A DNA stretch of 52,766 nucleotides from Myxococcota bacterium (GTDB taxonomy: Bacteria > Myxococcota_A > UBA796 > CAJQPC01), in contig JAKLKD010000015.1 in the NCBI GenBank assembly GCA_023150845.1, positions 1 to 52,766 on the forward strand. The letters are read 5' to 3'. How positions within the stretch are numbered: the stretch's first letter is position 1; each line of letters begins with the position of its first letter. Shown piece after piece: positions 6,721 to 17,719 of this stretch. Position numbers and translations under genes: made by a program. The notes beneath the pieces are model-generated. The model ran no database searches. It was not told where the DNA came from and was given only the letters and a program-made list of their open reading frames with translations.

Positions 6721-7410
6721 TCAGAACACCCGCTCGGCGAAGCGTAGGCCCATCGCCCGGGCGGCGCTGGCGACGGCGCCGACGAGGTTGGGCTCATCGG
6801 CGTCATCGGCGCGGTCCCGGGCGTCCTCAAGCCAGGCCAGGGCCTCCTCCGGGCAGGACCGGGCGAGGCAGAGCCGGGCGAGGACCTGCTCGCGGATCCC
6901 CTGGGGCAAGGTGTCGGCCTCGGCGACGGCGCGGCGGGCGAGGGGCAGGTCGGGGGCGCCGTGGTCCGCGGCCTGGTTCGCCTTCCGGATGAGCGCCATC
7001 ACCCGCTCCTCGGGGCTCTGGGCGGCCTCCAGGAGCGACTCCAGGGTCTCCTGCAGCCGCGCGGCCTCCTCGGCGGCGAGGCGGGCCTGCTCTTCCCGGT
7101 GGGCGAGGGCCGCGTAGATCGTCTGGTTGAGCCCCCGGAGCTGGGTCACGCCCTCGGCGTCGCCCAGGGCCCGGGCCGCCCGCAGGGCCATCACGAGGGT
7201 CTCCCGCGCGAGGTCGAGCTGGCCCGCGCCCAAGAGCGCCTGGGCCCGCATACCCAAGGCCCGCGCCCGGGCGGCGGGGGGCAAGGCGTCGGCGGTGAGC
7301 GCCGCGTCCAGCGCGAGCAGGGCCTCGCCGTGATGCTCCCCGCGCAGCGCTTCGACGGCGCGGTCGAGGAGCGCCCAGGGCCCGCCCTGCTCAGGCTCAG
7401 CAGCGGCCAT
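6721..7410 (-). CDS. TPR-like helical repeat protein
   Basis: A 229-residue, Ala/Leu-rich all-helical protein without signal peptide. Repeats such as GEHHGEALLALDAAL and GAGQLDLARETLVMALRAARALGD look like TPR units, followed by a coiled coil around residues 95-125 and another helical repeat (RAVAEADTLPQGIREQVLARLCLA). TPR proteins are protein-binding scaffolds. It starts 3 bases after the SAHH-like stop, so the two are almost certainly co-transcribed. No enzymatic motif is visible and the partner is unknown. Confidence 0.6.
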   Translation of the reverse strand: MAAAEPEQGGPWALLDRAVEALRGEHHGEALLALDAALTADALPPAARARALGMRAQALLGAGQLDLARETLVMALRAARALGDAEGVTQLRGLNQTIYAALAHREEQARLAAEEAARLQETLESLLEAAQSPEERVMALIRKANQAADHGAPDLPLARRAVAEADTLPQGIREQVLARLCLARSCPEEALAWLEDARDRADDADEPNLVGAVASAARAMGLRFAERVF

Positions 7411-7413
7411 CGT

Positions 7414-8556
7414 CTAGCCCTTGAGCGCCTGGAGCGCCAGCCGCGCGGCCTCGGCCTCGATGGGGCCCGGGACCGTCATCTCGCCGGGGCTGAGGCGGCC
7501 TTGGCGGACGATCCACTCCAAGGTGAGGCCGAGCACGGCGAAGTGCAGGAGCACCGGCTCCGGGGAGCCCGCGTTCATGACGATGTTCAGGGGGTGACCG
7601 CCGCCGAGCACCGTGAGCCAGGGGCCCTTGGGCAGCTTGAGGCGCACGCAGCGGGGGCCGAGCTCATCGGCGCTCTCGGCCTGCTCACGCAGGGCCTTCA
7701 CGGCGATCTCGTCGCCGCCGTGGCCGGCGTTCACGAGCACGGCGCCGTTCTTGGCGTAGCGGAGCTGCTCAATCGTGAGGGCGTTCGGCACCCCCGTCGC
7801 GGTGACGATGATCTCCGCGCGGCTCAGGGCCTCCTCGATGGGCGCCGTGGAGTAGCCGTCGTAGTGGGCGATGAGGCTCTGCACCGGGTCCCGCTCGATG
7901 ACGGCGACCACGCCGCCCAGGGCCTTCGCGTAGGCGGCGATGCCTTGTCCGACGGGGCCATAGCCGATGACCAGCACCCGCCGCCCGCTCACCTGCAGGC
8001 CGGTGACCTGGGTGACCGAGGGCCAGAGCCCGGCGCCGACGCCGTGGCGGTTCTCGACGTGGCCCTTGAGCTTGCCGTCGTTGATGTTCACCACGCCGAA
8101 GGGAACGTCGACGTCGCGCAGGCGGTTGATGCCCGTCCGGGTGATCTCGACCGCGCCGATCAGGCCCTCGGCGAGATCGGGGCGGCGGCGCACGAGGGTG
8201 TCCAAGAGGTCGAAGCCGACGTCGGCGATGAGGTGCGGGCGGCTCTCCAGGGCGGCGAGGTGCGGGTTCACCATGTCCCCGCCGGTGTGGACCTCAACGC
8301 CCTCCTCCCGGAGCAGGGCCACCACGTCAAGGTCCGTCGTGGCCGCGTTCGCCGCGCTGACGACCCAGTCCCCGCCGCCTAAGGTCAGCTCGCGGAGCAG
8401 GGCCGCGGTGAGCGTGGTGAGGTGGGCGTTGACGGCTACCCGCATGCCTTGGAACGGCCGCTGCTTCGCCCAGCGGGTGCCCAGGAGCGGCATCAAGGGG
8501 AAAAAGGTGTTCATGCGGGCCACCTCGGCGGCGGCGCGGGTGCTGCGCGGTTCCAT
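7414..8556 (-). CDS. S-adenosylhomocysteine hydrolase-like paralogue
   Basis: A 380-residue protein related to SAHH but about 40 residues shorter than ahcY across the gap. The NAD-binding fold is present (VLVIGYGPVGQGIAAYAKALG), as are NAGHGGDEI, matching NTGHYDCEI of ahcY, and the substrate-domain pieces NAHLTT, IADVGFDLL and INDGKLK. Several catalytic-site residues differ. The Asp of FDN is Glu (VEN). The GHPS histidine near the C-terminus is replaced in NAGSPEP. The C-terminal KYRY-type tail that completes the neighbouring NAD site is absent. It may act on another nucleoside or be a regulatory subunit. ATG 8556 is used because GGAGG lies just upstream. It heads the minus-strand operon. Confidence 0.75.
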   Translation of the reverse strand: MEPRSTRAAAEVARMNTFFPLMPLLGTRWAKQRPFQGMRVAVNAHLTTLTAALLRELTLGGGDWVVSAANAATTDLDVVALLREEGVEVHTGGDMVNPHLAALESRPHLIADVGFDLLDTLVRRRPDLAEGLIGAVEITRTGINRLRDVDVPFGVVNINDGKLKGHVENRHGVGAGLWPSVTQVTGLQVSGRRVLVIGYGPVGQGIAAYAKALGGVVAVIERDPVQSLIAHYDGYSTAPIEEALSRAEIIVTATGVPNALTIEQLRYAKNGAVLVNAGHGGDEIAVKALREQAESADELGPRCVRLKLPKGPWLTVLGGGHPLNIVMNAGSPEPVLLHFAVLGLTLEWIVRQGRLSPGEMTVPGPIEAEAARLALQALKG

Positions 8557-8643
8557 GATGCCTCCAGGGCCCGACGGGGCCGTCAACTTGAACCGTATCT
8601 TAACCCACAACGCCGGTCGCGCCCCTCAGCGTCCGCCCGTAGA

Positions 8644-8672
8644 TTGACAGGCGGCAGGCCCCCCGTCATATT
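8644..8672 (+). promoter_or_regulatory. Sigma-70-type promoter of ahcY
   Basis: A perfect -35 box TTGACA (8644-8649) and a -10 box CATATT (8667-8672) are separated by exactly 17 bases, ending 47 bases before the ahcY ATG. No SAH-riboswitch-like sequence was recognised in the short leader. Confidence 0.75.
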
Positions 8673-8719
8673 GCCCCACCTCTCTGTAGCTACACCCCCC
8701 AAAGAACTGGAGCGCGGCG

Positions 8720-9979
8720 ATGTCCGACAACTTTAAGGTCGCAGACCTCTCTCTCGCTGAGGCCGGCAAGCTCAAGATCGAGTGGGCCGAGGCCCGCATG
8801 CCCGTCCTGATGGCCCTTCGCGAGAAGTATCGTCAGACCAAGCCGCTGGCCGGCCACCGCGTCGCGGGCTGCCTGCACGTCACCAAAGAGACGGCGGTGC
8901 TCATCCGCACCCTCATCGCGGCGGGCGCCGAGGTGAGCTGGTCGGGCTGCAACCCGCTCTCCACCTCGGACGAGATCGCCGCGGCCCTGGCCGCCGAGGG
9001 CGTCTCCATCTACGCCTGGCACGGCCTGAGCGTCGAGGAGTTCTACTGGTGCATCGACCGCACGCTGGACTTCAAGCCCACCCTGACGCTCGACGACGGC
9101 GCGGACCTCATCACCCGCCTGCACACCAAGCACCAGGACCTCATCCCCTACGTCGTCGGCGGCACTGAAGAGACGACGACCGGCGTGCACCGCCTGCGCT
9201 CGATGGCGAAGGCCGGCGCCCTCAAGTACCCCGTGCTCGCCATCAACGACGCCGAGACGAAGTGGGACTTCGACAACGTCTACGGCACCGGCCAGTCCTC
9301 CCTCGACGGCATCCTGCGCGCCACCTCGGTGCTCATCGCCGCCAAGAACTTCGTCGTCGCGGGCTACGGCCACTGCGGCCGCGGCGTCGCCATGCGCGCC
9401 CAGGGCCTCGGCGCCCACGTCGCCTGCACGGAGATCAAGCCCACCCAGGCGCTCAAGGCCACCCTCGAGGGCATCCGCGTCATGAAGATGGACGAGGCCG
9501 CGGGCTGGGGTGACATCTTCATCACCGCCACGGGCATGAAGGACATCATCGTCGGCGACCACTTCGACAAGATGAAGGACGGCGCGATCCTCTGCAACAC
9601 CGGGCACTACGACTGCGAGATCAACCTCGGTCACCTCGAGGCCAAGTCCAAGTCCAAGCGCACGATCCGCGACAACTGCGAGGAGTACCTGCAGCACGAC
9701 GGCCGCCGCATCTACGTCATCGGCCAGGGCCGCCTCGTGAACCTCGCCGCCGCCGAGGGCCACCCCTCGGAGGTGATGGACATGAGCTTCGCCAACCAGT
9801 TCTTGGGCATGGTGTTCATGGCCGAGAACGGCAAGGGCCTCGAGGGCAAGGTGTACGACATCCCGCCCGAGCAGGACCAGGAGCTCGCCCGCATCAAGCT
9901 CGGCACGATGGGCATCGCCATCGACTCGCTCACCCCCGAGCAGGTCGCCTACGCCGACAACTACCTCGAAGGGACTTGA
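8720..9979 (+). CDS. ahcY: Adenosylhomocysteinase
   Basis: A 419-residue SAHH that splits S-adenosylhomocysteine into adenosine and homocysteine in the activated methyl cycle, using bound NAD. Motifs are complete: CLHVTKETAVL (catalytic His), the Asp of LDDGADL, GTEETTTGVHRL, INDAETKWDFDNVYGTGQS (Lys and Asp), the NAD fold FVVAGYGHCGRG, CNTGHYDCEI, and GQGRLVNLAAAEGHPS. The C-terminal QVAYADNY tail supplies the neighbouring NAD site. The start has GGAG at the right distance. It is divergent from an SAHH-like paralogue and has its own consensus promoter. Confidence 0.97.
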   Translation: MSDNFKVADLSLAEAGKLKIEWAEARMPVLMALREKYRQTKPLAGHRVAGCLHVTKETAVLIRTLIAAGAEVSWSGCNPLSTSDEIAAALAAEGVSIYAWHGLSVEEFYWCIDRTLDFKPTLTLDDGADLITRLHTKHQDLIPYVVGGTEETTTGVHRLRSMAKAGALKYPVLAINDAETKWDFDNVYGTGQSSLDGILRATSVLIAAKNFVVAGYGHCGRGVAMRAQGLGAHVACTEIKPTQALKATLEGIRVMKMDEAAGWGDIFITATGMKDIIVGDHFDKMKDGAILCNTGHYDCEINLGHLEAKSKSKRTIRDNCEEYLQHDGRRIYVIGQGRLVNLAAAEGHPSEVMDMSFANQFLGMVFMAENGKGLEGKVYDIPPEQDQELARIKLGTMGIAIDSLTPEQVAYADNYLEGT

Positions 9980-10071
9980 TCCCCGCGGAGATCAGCGCCC
10001 GCGCAGATTGAGCGGCGAAGTCGCGCGGCGGTGAATAAGCTTGGTGTCCTACGGCCCCCCCGAGGTACATC

Positions 10072-11442
10072 ATGCGTGTTCAGCGCCGCGCGTTCTTGTC
10101 TGGTCTCACCGCCGCCGCGCTCCTGCCCGCCTGCGCGACGGACAAGGCCCCCGGCGACAGCGACACCGCCGCGCCGCCCGAGGCCGCCCCCGACCGCGCG
10201 CCGGAGCCTACGCCTTGGGTCGCCGACGGGACGGTGGACCTCACGGCCTTCCCCCGCGGCGTGTGGGTGGGTGACCCGACAGAGACGAGCGCCATCCTCA
10301 CCAGCCGCACCGCCGAGGCCGAGGTGAGCCTCGTGCTCATGGCCGCCGAGGCGGACACCGGCTGGGTCGAGGCCCAGCGCCAGGACGGCCTCGTCCCCGA
10401 CGCCGACGGCCTCATTCGTTTGGAGCTGACCGGGCTCAGCGCCGACACGGCCTACTCCGTCACGCTCTTGAGCGCCGACGGCGCCCGCCGGGCTGAGGTC
10501 ACGCGCTTTCGCACCGCCCCGGCGTCCACGGCGGCCTCGCGTAAGCTGCGCATCGGCGCGACGAGCTGTATGGGCGGCTCAAGCCCGGATCTGCTGAACC
10601 TCGGCTTCGTGCGGCAGGAGGCCCTGGACCTCTTCTTGTTCTTGGGGGACTTCGTCTACGCCGACGGCAGCAAGGTGGCGGCGGACTACCGCGCCTACTA
10701 CGACCGCACCATGGCCCGGCCGACGGTGCAGGGCGTGGCCGCCGGGAGCGCCGTCGTGGCGATCTGGGACGACCACGAGGTCAACAACAACTGGTACTTC
10801 GGCCAGAACGTCACCGAGGACCAGTACGCCGAGGCCCTGCGGGTGTACCGGGAGAGCCTGCCCCAGCGAGAGGGCCCGAGCGGCGCCCTGTGGCGCGCCG
10901 TGCGTTTCGGCCCCGATCTCGAGATCTTCGTGCTCGACTGCCGCAGCGAGCGTGACGCCGACGCCCCGAAGATCATGTCCGACGAGCAGCTCGCCTGGGC
11001 CATCGACGCCATCAAGGCCAGCGACGCCCGGTTTAAGCTCATCCTCACGAGCGTACACATCACCGACCACAGCCCGCTCTTTGGCTCCTTGGAGGCCAAA
11101 GATCGTTGGCAGGGCTACGAGGCGCAGCGCCTCGCCTTGCTCGACGGGGTCTCGGGGGTGGAGGGGGTCGTCTTCATCACCGGGGACATGCACTACGCCG
11201 GGGTGCAGATCCCCAGCGACGCCGGGGTGCCGGGGGCCGACCGCCTGGAGATCATGGCTGGGCCCTCGGGCAGCCGCATCAACGAGCTCGTCGCCTTCTT
11301 TGAGCCCCACGAGCGGTACCCGCTGCTCATCGCGGCCTGGTGCTGGGCGCTCATCGAGCTGGACCCGGGCGTCGGTGAGGTCTATGTTCGGTTCATCGGC
11401 GACGACGGCGCGATCGTCGGTGAACATCGCGCGGCCCTTTAG
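10072..11442 (+). CDS. PhoD-like alkaline phosphatase, Tat-type lipoprotein
   Basis: A 456-residue exported metallophosphatase. The N-terminus has a twin-arginine stretch (QRRAFLSGL) followed by a hydrophobic segment and a lipobox (LLPAC), suggesting Tat export and lipid anchoring. A fibronectin-like N-terminal domain (about 60-150) precedes the catalytic domain, as in PhoD. Metal-binding motifs are GDFVYAD, WDDHEVNNNW and TGDMHYAG. PhoD enzymes release phosphate from mono- and diesters using Fe and Ca. It lies 92 bases after ahcY in the same direction, but no phosphate-box-like site was recognised. Confidence 0.88.
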   Translation: MRVQRRAFLSGLTAAALLPACATDKAPGDSDTAAPPEAAPDRAPEPTPWVADGTVDLTAFPRGVWVGDPTETSAILTSRTAEAEVSLVLMAAEADTGWVEAQRQDGLVPDADGLIRLELTGLSADTAYSVTLLSADGARRAEVTRFRTAPASTAASRKLRIGATSCMGGSSPDLLNLGFVRQEALDLFLFLGDFVYADGSKVAADYRAYYDRTMARPTVQGVAAGSAVVAIWDDHEVNNNWYFGQNVTEDQYAEALRVYRESLPQREGPSGALWRAVRFGPDLEIFVLDCRSERDADAPKIMSDEQLAWAIDAIKASDARFKLILTSVHITDHSPLFGSLEAKDRWQGYEAQRLALLDGVSGVEGVVFITGDMHYAGVQIPSDAGVPGADRLEIMAGPSGSRINELVAFFEPHERYPLLIAAWCWALIELDPGVGEVYVRFIGDDGAIVGEHRAAL

Positions 11443-11521
11443 GCGGCGCGGGTAGCGACTCTTCGACGCCGTGGTGTCTCTTTGGGTGAGCGGGGCGATG
11501 GGCCCCTTCGGAGACCTCCCC

Positions 11522-12364
11522 ATGATGAACAACATGCCTCTCGTCGCCCTCTTCGCCCTGGCGCTGCCGGGCTGTGTGGTCCAGGTTCACTCCGCCGAGG
11601 ACACCCGCGTCCTGGAGGAGGTGATCACCTCGGTCGCCCTCGACGTGGACTCCGGCGGCGTCAACGTCCTGCCCTCGGAGACCGAGCAGGTGACCGTGTA
11701 CCGCAGCGCGGAGTGGTCGGCGGTGCCGCCGGAGATGTCTCTGGAGGTCGTGGACGGGGTGCTGCGGCTCAGCTCGTCCTGCGCCGCGGGGCAGCTCGTC
11801 TGCCGCGCCGAGCATGAGCTGCATCTCCCGGCGGGCCTGCTCGTCGAGGGGGTGGTCGGCTCAGGCGGCTTCATGGCCGAGCGCTTTGTCGGCGGGATCA
11901 ACCTCAACATCGGCTCAGGCGGCGCGGTGCTGGCCGACGGCGAAGGGGCCATCACCCTGGAGATCGGCTCCGGCGGCGCGGTGATCGACGGCCACCTGGG
12001 CGAGATCAACCTCGACGTGAGCTCCGGCGGCGCCGCGCTCTCGGAGGTCACGGGCGACCTCAACCTCCTCGTCTCTTCAGGCGGCGTCGTCGCCGACGGC
12101 CTCAGCGCCGGGAGCGTCGTCGCCGAGATCAGCTCCGGCGGCCTCTCCCTCGACTTCGACGAGCGGCCCACCCTCATCGACGCCGAGGTCAGCTCCGGCG
12201 GCGCCACGGTCGAGGTGCCCGCGGGCGCCTATCGCCTGGACCTGACCGCGAGCAGCGGCGGCATCAACGTCGATGGCGTCGAGCACGACCCTGAGAGCGA
12301 CGACCTCATCCGCCTGAACGTCTCCAGCGGCGGCATCACCCTCGAAGGCGACGACGACCGCTGA
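11522..12364 (+). CDS. DUF4097-like beta-helix lipoprotein
   Basis: A 280-residue secreted lipoprotein. ATG 11522 follows GGAG and starts a signal peptide with lipobox (ALPGC). From about residue 40 the chain is a series of short strands punctuated by GSGG or SSGG turns (SGGVNV, GSGGAVLAD, SSGGAALSE, SSGGATVEV, SSGGITLEG and others, about ten in all) spaced roughly 20 residues apart. This is the right-handed beta-helix of the DUF4097/adhesin-like family. Two cysteines flank a loop (SSCAAGQLVC). No enzymatic motif is seen; a surface or periplasmic structural role is likely. Its stop lies in a hairpin shared with the convergent CHAT gene. Confidence 0.8.
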   Translation: MMNNMPLVALFALALPGCVVQVHSAEDTRVLEEVITSVALDVDSGGVNVLPSETEQVTVYRSAEWSAVPPEMSLEVVDGVLRLSSSCAAGQLVCRAEHELHLPAGLLVEGVVGSGGFMAERFVGGINLNIGSGGAVLADGEGAITLEIGSGGAVIDGHLGEINLDVSSGGAALSEVTGDLNLLVSSGGVVADGLSAGSVVAEISSGGLSLDFDERPTLIDAEVSSGGATVEVPAGAYRLDLTASSGGINVDGVEHDPESDDLIRLNVSSGGITLEGDDDR

Positions 12365-12379
12365 GCCGAGGGCGGCTCA
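12362..12379. terminator. Small hairpin holding both stop codons of convergent genes
   Basis: TGAGCC (12362-12367) pairs with GGCTCA (12374-12379) around a six-base loop. The arms contain the stop codons of the plus-strand lipoprotein gene and the minus-strand CHAT gene. It may act as a weak bidirectional terminator. Confidence 0.35.
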
Positions 12380-13786
12380 GCCGGTGAAGTGGGCGAGCCA
12401 GCCGAAGCTGTACTCCTCAGCGGCGAGGATGGCCTTACGCGCCTTCTGGGTAGCCTTCAGGGGGGCGCCGGTCTTGAGGTACTGGTCATGCCAGCGTGGC
12501 GTGATGCGGGCGCACTCATCGACATAGGCCAAGTTGGTCCATGCAAGCACGTTGGGCACCCCCGCGCCGATGAGGGCCGGGGCGACGCCGCGCCACGCGA
12601 CAGATCTCCGGTCGTAGGCGTCGACCGCGACCCGGTCGGTCTGGATGTTGGCCGAGACGCTGGTGCAGACGCTGAGCACGACAGCGGAGCGCACGTTGCC
12701 GCTCACCATGTTCGCGAGCTGGTTGGCGTTCAGGGTGTCCTTGAGGAGCACGAGCTCGGGGTGACCGTGGGTGATGAGGTGCACAACGTCCCAGGGGCCG
12801 TCGGCGAGGGCGTCGGAGAGCTCGTACTTGCCCGGGGAGGTGAGGAGCTGAACGCCGAGGCCCTTGGCCTCCCAGAGCGCCTTGACCTTGTTGGCCTCCT
12901 CACGCCCGAGCTCCTCACCCAGTACGAGCAGGAGCTTCTTCGGCGTGTCCGGCAGCCTGAACGGCGCCGATGCGCGGGGGTAACGCCGGGTCAAGAACAC
13001 GTTGGGCAAGGTAGACAAGAAGCCGTGAGGCTGGGAGGGCTCCCGCAGGAGCTCCCAGGAGAGCTGCGCGAGGTCCTCCTCACCGCCGAACTCAAGCTGG
13101 ACGTTGAGCTCGCCGCTGGCCTCGTTGATCGTGTGCAAGGCCAGGGTGAACTGCGCCTGGATGCCCGGCTGGAAGATGTGTTGGCTGAGCAGCGTGCCTA
13201 ACGCGGAGCTGGCCTCGGCGATCTGGGTCGCGGGCCCGCCGCGCTGGGTGACCTTGATGAGCTTCTGCTGGGCCATGTGCAAGACGGAGGTGTCGGCGGG
13301 CAGGTCCGCCGAGCCCTTCAGCTCACGGTCGCCGCTCTGCCACGCCGCCGTGACCTGGCCCTTGGCGATGTTCACACGTAGGCACACCTGCGGCGGGTGG
13401 TTGGTTTTGGTGGTGATCAGCCCGCGCAGCTCGTCAATCGCCGCCACGGCGTTTGGACCGGGCGGGCGCTGGTTGTCTCCGCCTCCAGCCACTTGGACCC
13501 CGAGCTGCGTGGCGATCAGGGTGATCTCATCCCCACGGCCCGGCCGCTCCTTCTGAAGCTCGGCGAAGAGGTTCTGCCCCATCTTGTTGTTCAAGAGGTA
13601 GCCGTTCATCTCCAGGCGCTGGACCACCTCAAAGTAGAACTGCGCCGCCGGGACGTACTGGTGCGGCGGAAGGCTGCCCACGAAGCTCTGCCCAAAGAGG
13701 CCATAGAGGAGCTGGTAGAGCTGGGCGGGGCTGAACGACGAGGAGAGGAGCTGCTCCAAGAGGCGGAGCTGAGAAGGGGTCGCCAA
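12377..13786 (-). CDS. EAD1-CHAT caspase-like protease
   Basis: A 469-residue protein. Residues 1-85 resemble effector-associated domain 1: LRLLEQLLSSSFSPAQLYQLLYG through FAELQKERPGR, ending in the typical L..ERP motif. Residues 230-469 are a CHAT-type caspase-like domain with catalytic H340 in LITHGH and C374 in VLSVCTS, then GVAPALIGAGVPNVLAW and a late ATQKARKAI helix. EAD domains recruit effectors to sensor proteins by homotypic pairing in bacterial conflict or cell-death systems. No second EAD-bearing gene was recognised in the window, so the trigger is elsewhere or unknown. The start is TTG 13786, supported by GGAGG 8 bases upstream. Confidence 0.8.
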   Translation of the reverse strand: MATPSQLRLLEQLLSSSFSPAQLYQLLYGLFGQSFVGSLPPHQYVPAAQFYFEVVQRLEMNGYLLNNKMGQNLFAELQKERPGRGDEITLIATQLGVQVAGGGDNQRPPGPNAVAAIDELRGLITTKTNHPPQVCLRVNIAKGQVTAAWQSGDRELKGSADLPADTSVLHMAQQKLIKVTQRGGPATQIAEASSALGTLLSQHIFQPGIQAQFTLALHTINEASGELNVQLEFGGEEDLAQLSWELLREPSQPHGFLSTLPNVFLTRRYPRASAPFRLPDTPKKLLLVLGEELGREEANKVKALWEAKGLGVQLLTSPGKYELSDALADGPWDVVHLITHGHPELVLLKDTLNANQLANMVSGNVRSAVVLSVCTSVSANIQTDRVAVDAYDRRSVAWRGVAPALIGAGVPNVLAWTNLAYVDECARITPRWHDQYLKTGAPLKATQKARKAILAAEEYSFGWLAHFTG

Positions 13787-13858
13787 GGTGAACCTCCAGT
13801 CGGAACGGGTAGACCATAGCGCACACGATTATGCCGCGTCAACGCCGTTCTCGGATTT

Positions 13859-13883
13859 TTTGTTGGGCGAAAAAGCCAACAAA
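13859..13883. repeat. Inverted repeat between the aspartic-protease-like and CHAT genes
   Basis: TTTGTTGG (13859-13866) pairs with CCAACAAA (13876-13883) around a nine-base A-rich loop. It lies in the 144-base gap between two minus-strand genes. It may end the upstream transcript or act as an operator for the CHAT gene; the surrounding DNA is unusually AT-rich. Confidence 0.4.
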
Positions 13884-13930
13884 TTTGACATCACAGACAA
13901 GCCCGCTCGCGCCATTTAGCTCGACACCCC

Positions 13931-14896
13931 TCACTCCGCCGCCGGGCTCCCGACGACCGGCAGCTCCTTCGGCTCCACCGCCGTCGCGCTCGCCTCTCTG
14001 TGTGGGTAGTCGATGAACAGATGCAGCTCGCCGAGCACGTCCATGCCCAGGAGACCGGGGGTGAAGGCGCCGCGGTCGCGGTGGATCACGTCGATGGGGC
14101 TCGTCTGTACGGAAGCAAACCACACAGACTCGACGTGGTGAATCTGGAGCGTGCGGGTGCTCGTGTTGCTGCTCCCGGTGCCCCGCCACACGCCGGGCTG
14201 CTCCCGGGTGAGCGGCAGGCCGAGGCGCTCGGCGTCGAGGTAGGTGCCCGCCGCGCCGTAGTCGAGGATGAGCCAGGTCTCCGCCGCGTCTAAGCTCACC
14301 GGGGCCATCAGCCGGGGCCCAAAGACGCCCTCCCGGCGCAGGCGGAAGGGCTCGGTGAGGGTCACGCTGCCCGGCTCGTGCAGGCGCAGCACCCCCGCGG
14401 CGGGGTCCACCTCGACCACAAATCGGCGGAGGACGTTGGTCCCAAGCACCCCCGTGACGGTGTAGCCCGGGCCGTCGGGGATCGACGAGGTGCCGGGGAG
14501 GTCACGCACGGCGCAGCGCGGCGCCCGGACGGTGTGGCCGCCGAGCTCCAGATCGGGCAAGGTCGCCGCCTCCAGGCGCACCGTGCCCAGCTCACCCCGG
14601 GTGCGGGAGAGGGTCTTGCGGGTGGGCACCCCCGCCGCCTCCAAGGCCGCCGCGTCGCAGGTGGTGTGGGAGTAGCCCGTGTCGAAGAACCAGAGCTGCT
14701 CACCCATGCTCCCCGTCTCGACGAGCACGTAGAGCCGGGCGGTGTCCTCAGGGAGCTGCACCAGGGGCAGCTCGATGGGCGCCGCGCCGTAGATCACCCG
14801 CGGCGTAGGGTACGGCGGCAGGCGGTGACAGGCCCCGAGGAGGGGCGCGAGGACGGCGAAGGTGAGGGGAACGCGGCGCACCTGGGCATGGTACAC
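13931..14896 (-). CDS. Pepsin/retropepsin-like aspartic protease lipoprotein
   Basis: A protein of up to 321 residues with a signal peptide and lipobox (LLGAC). It has two similar halves, each with the fold of an aspartic protease lobe. The first has the complete catalytic motif FFDTG followed by GVLGTNVL. The second has LILDYG followed by GLLGMDVL, so the second DTG is DYG. It resembles bacterial two-lobed retropepsin-like proteins. The longest start is GTG 14896; GTG 14881 (beginning RRVPLTFAV) gives a more typical signal peptide, and neither has a strong ribosome site. Proteolytic activity depends on whether DYG is tolerated. Confidence 0.75.
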   Translation of the reverse strand: MYHAQVRRVPLTFAVLAPLLGACHRLPPYPTPRVIYGAAPIELPLVQLPEDTARLYVLVETGSMGEQLWFFDTGYSHTTCDAAALEAAGVPTRKTLSRTRGELGTVRLEAATLPDLELGGHTVRAPRCAVRDLPGTSSIPDGPGYTVTGVLGTNVLRRFVVEVDPAAGVLRLHEPGSVTLTEPFRLRREGVFGPRLMAPVSLDAAETWLILDYGAAGTYLDAERLGLPLTREQPGVWRGTGSSNTSTRTLQIHHVESVWFASVQTSPIDVIHRDRGAFTPGLLGMDVLGELHLFIDYPHREASATAVEPKELPVVGSPAAE

Positions 14897-14918
14897 CGGG
14901 CCGGGCGCAGAGACGACG

Positions 14919-14948
14919 ACGCCCCGAGGAGCGGGCTCCCCGGGGCGT
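14919..14948 (-). terminator. Hairpin after clpB
   Basis: ACGCCCCG (14919-14926) pairs with CGGGGCGT (14941-14948), then one mismatch and four more pairs (GGAG/CTCC) around CGGG. It lies 14 bases beyond the clpB stop. It is a strong stem without a clear T-run. Confidence 0.55.
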
Positions 14949-14961
14949 GAGCGGCGGCGGA

Positions 14962-17592
<2,631 letters not shown>

Positions 17593-17719
17593 AAGGGGTG
17601 CTCCTTGAAGGGGGAGTCGTGTTACCGAAGAGCTTAAGCGCGGCTCCAGACCGGGGAAGCGCCCCGAGCGGCCTCTGGTCGCGCAGGCTGGGCCGAACGC
17701 GGCACAGAATAGCGGAGAG

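Noticed and set aside
8557-8719. SAH riboswitch upstream of ahcY
   Set aside because: The leader after the promoter is only about 40 bases and I could not find the conserved GAGGAGCGCUGC-type core on either strand.
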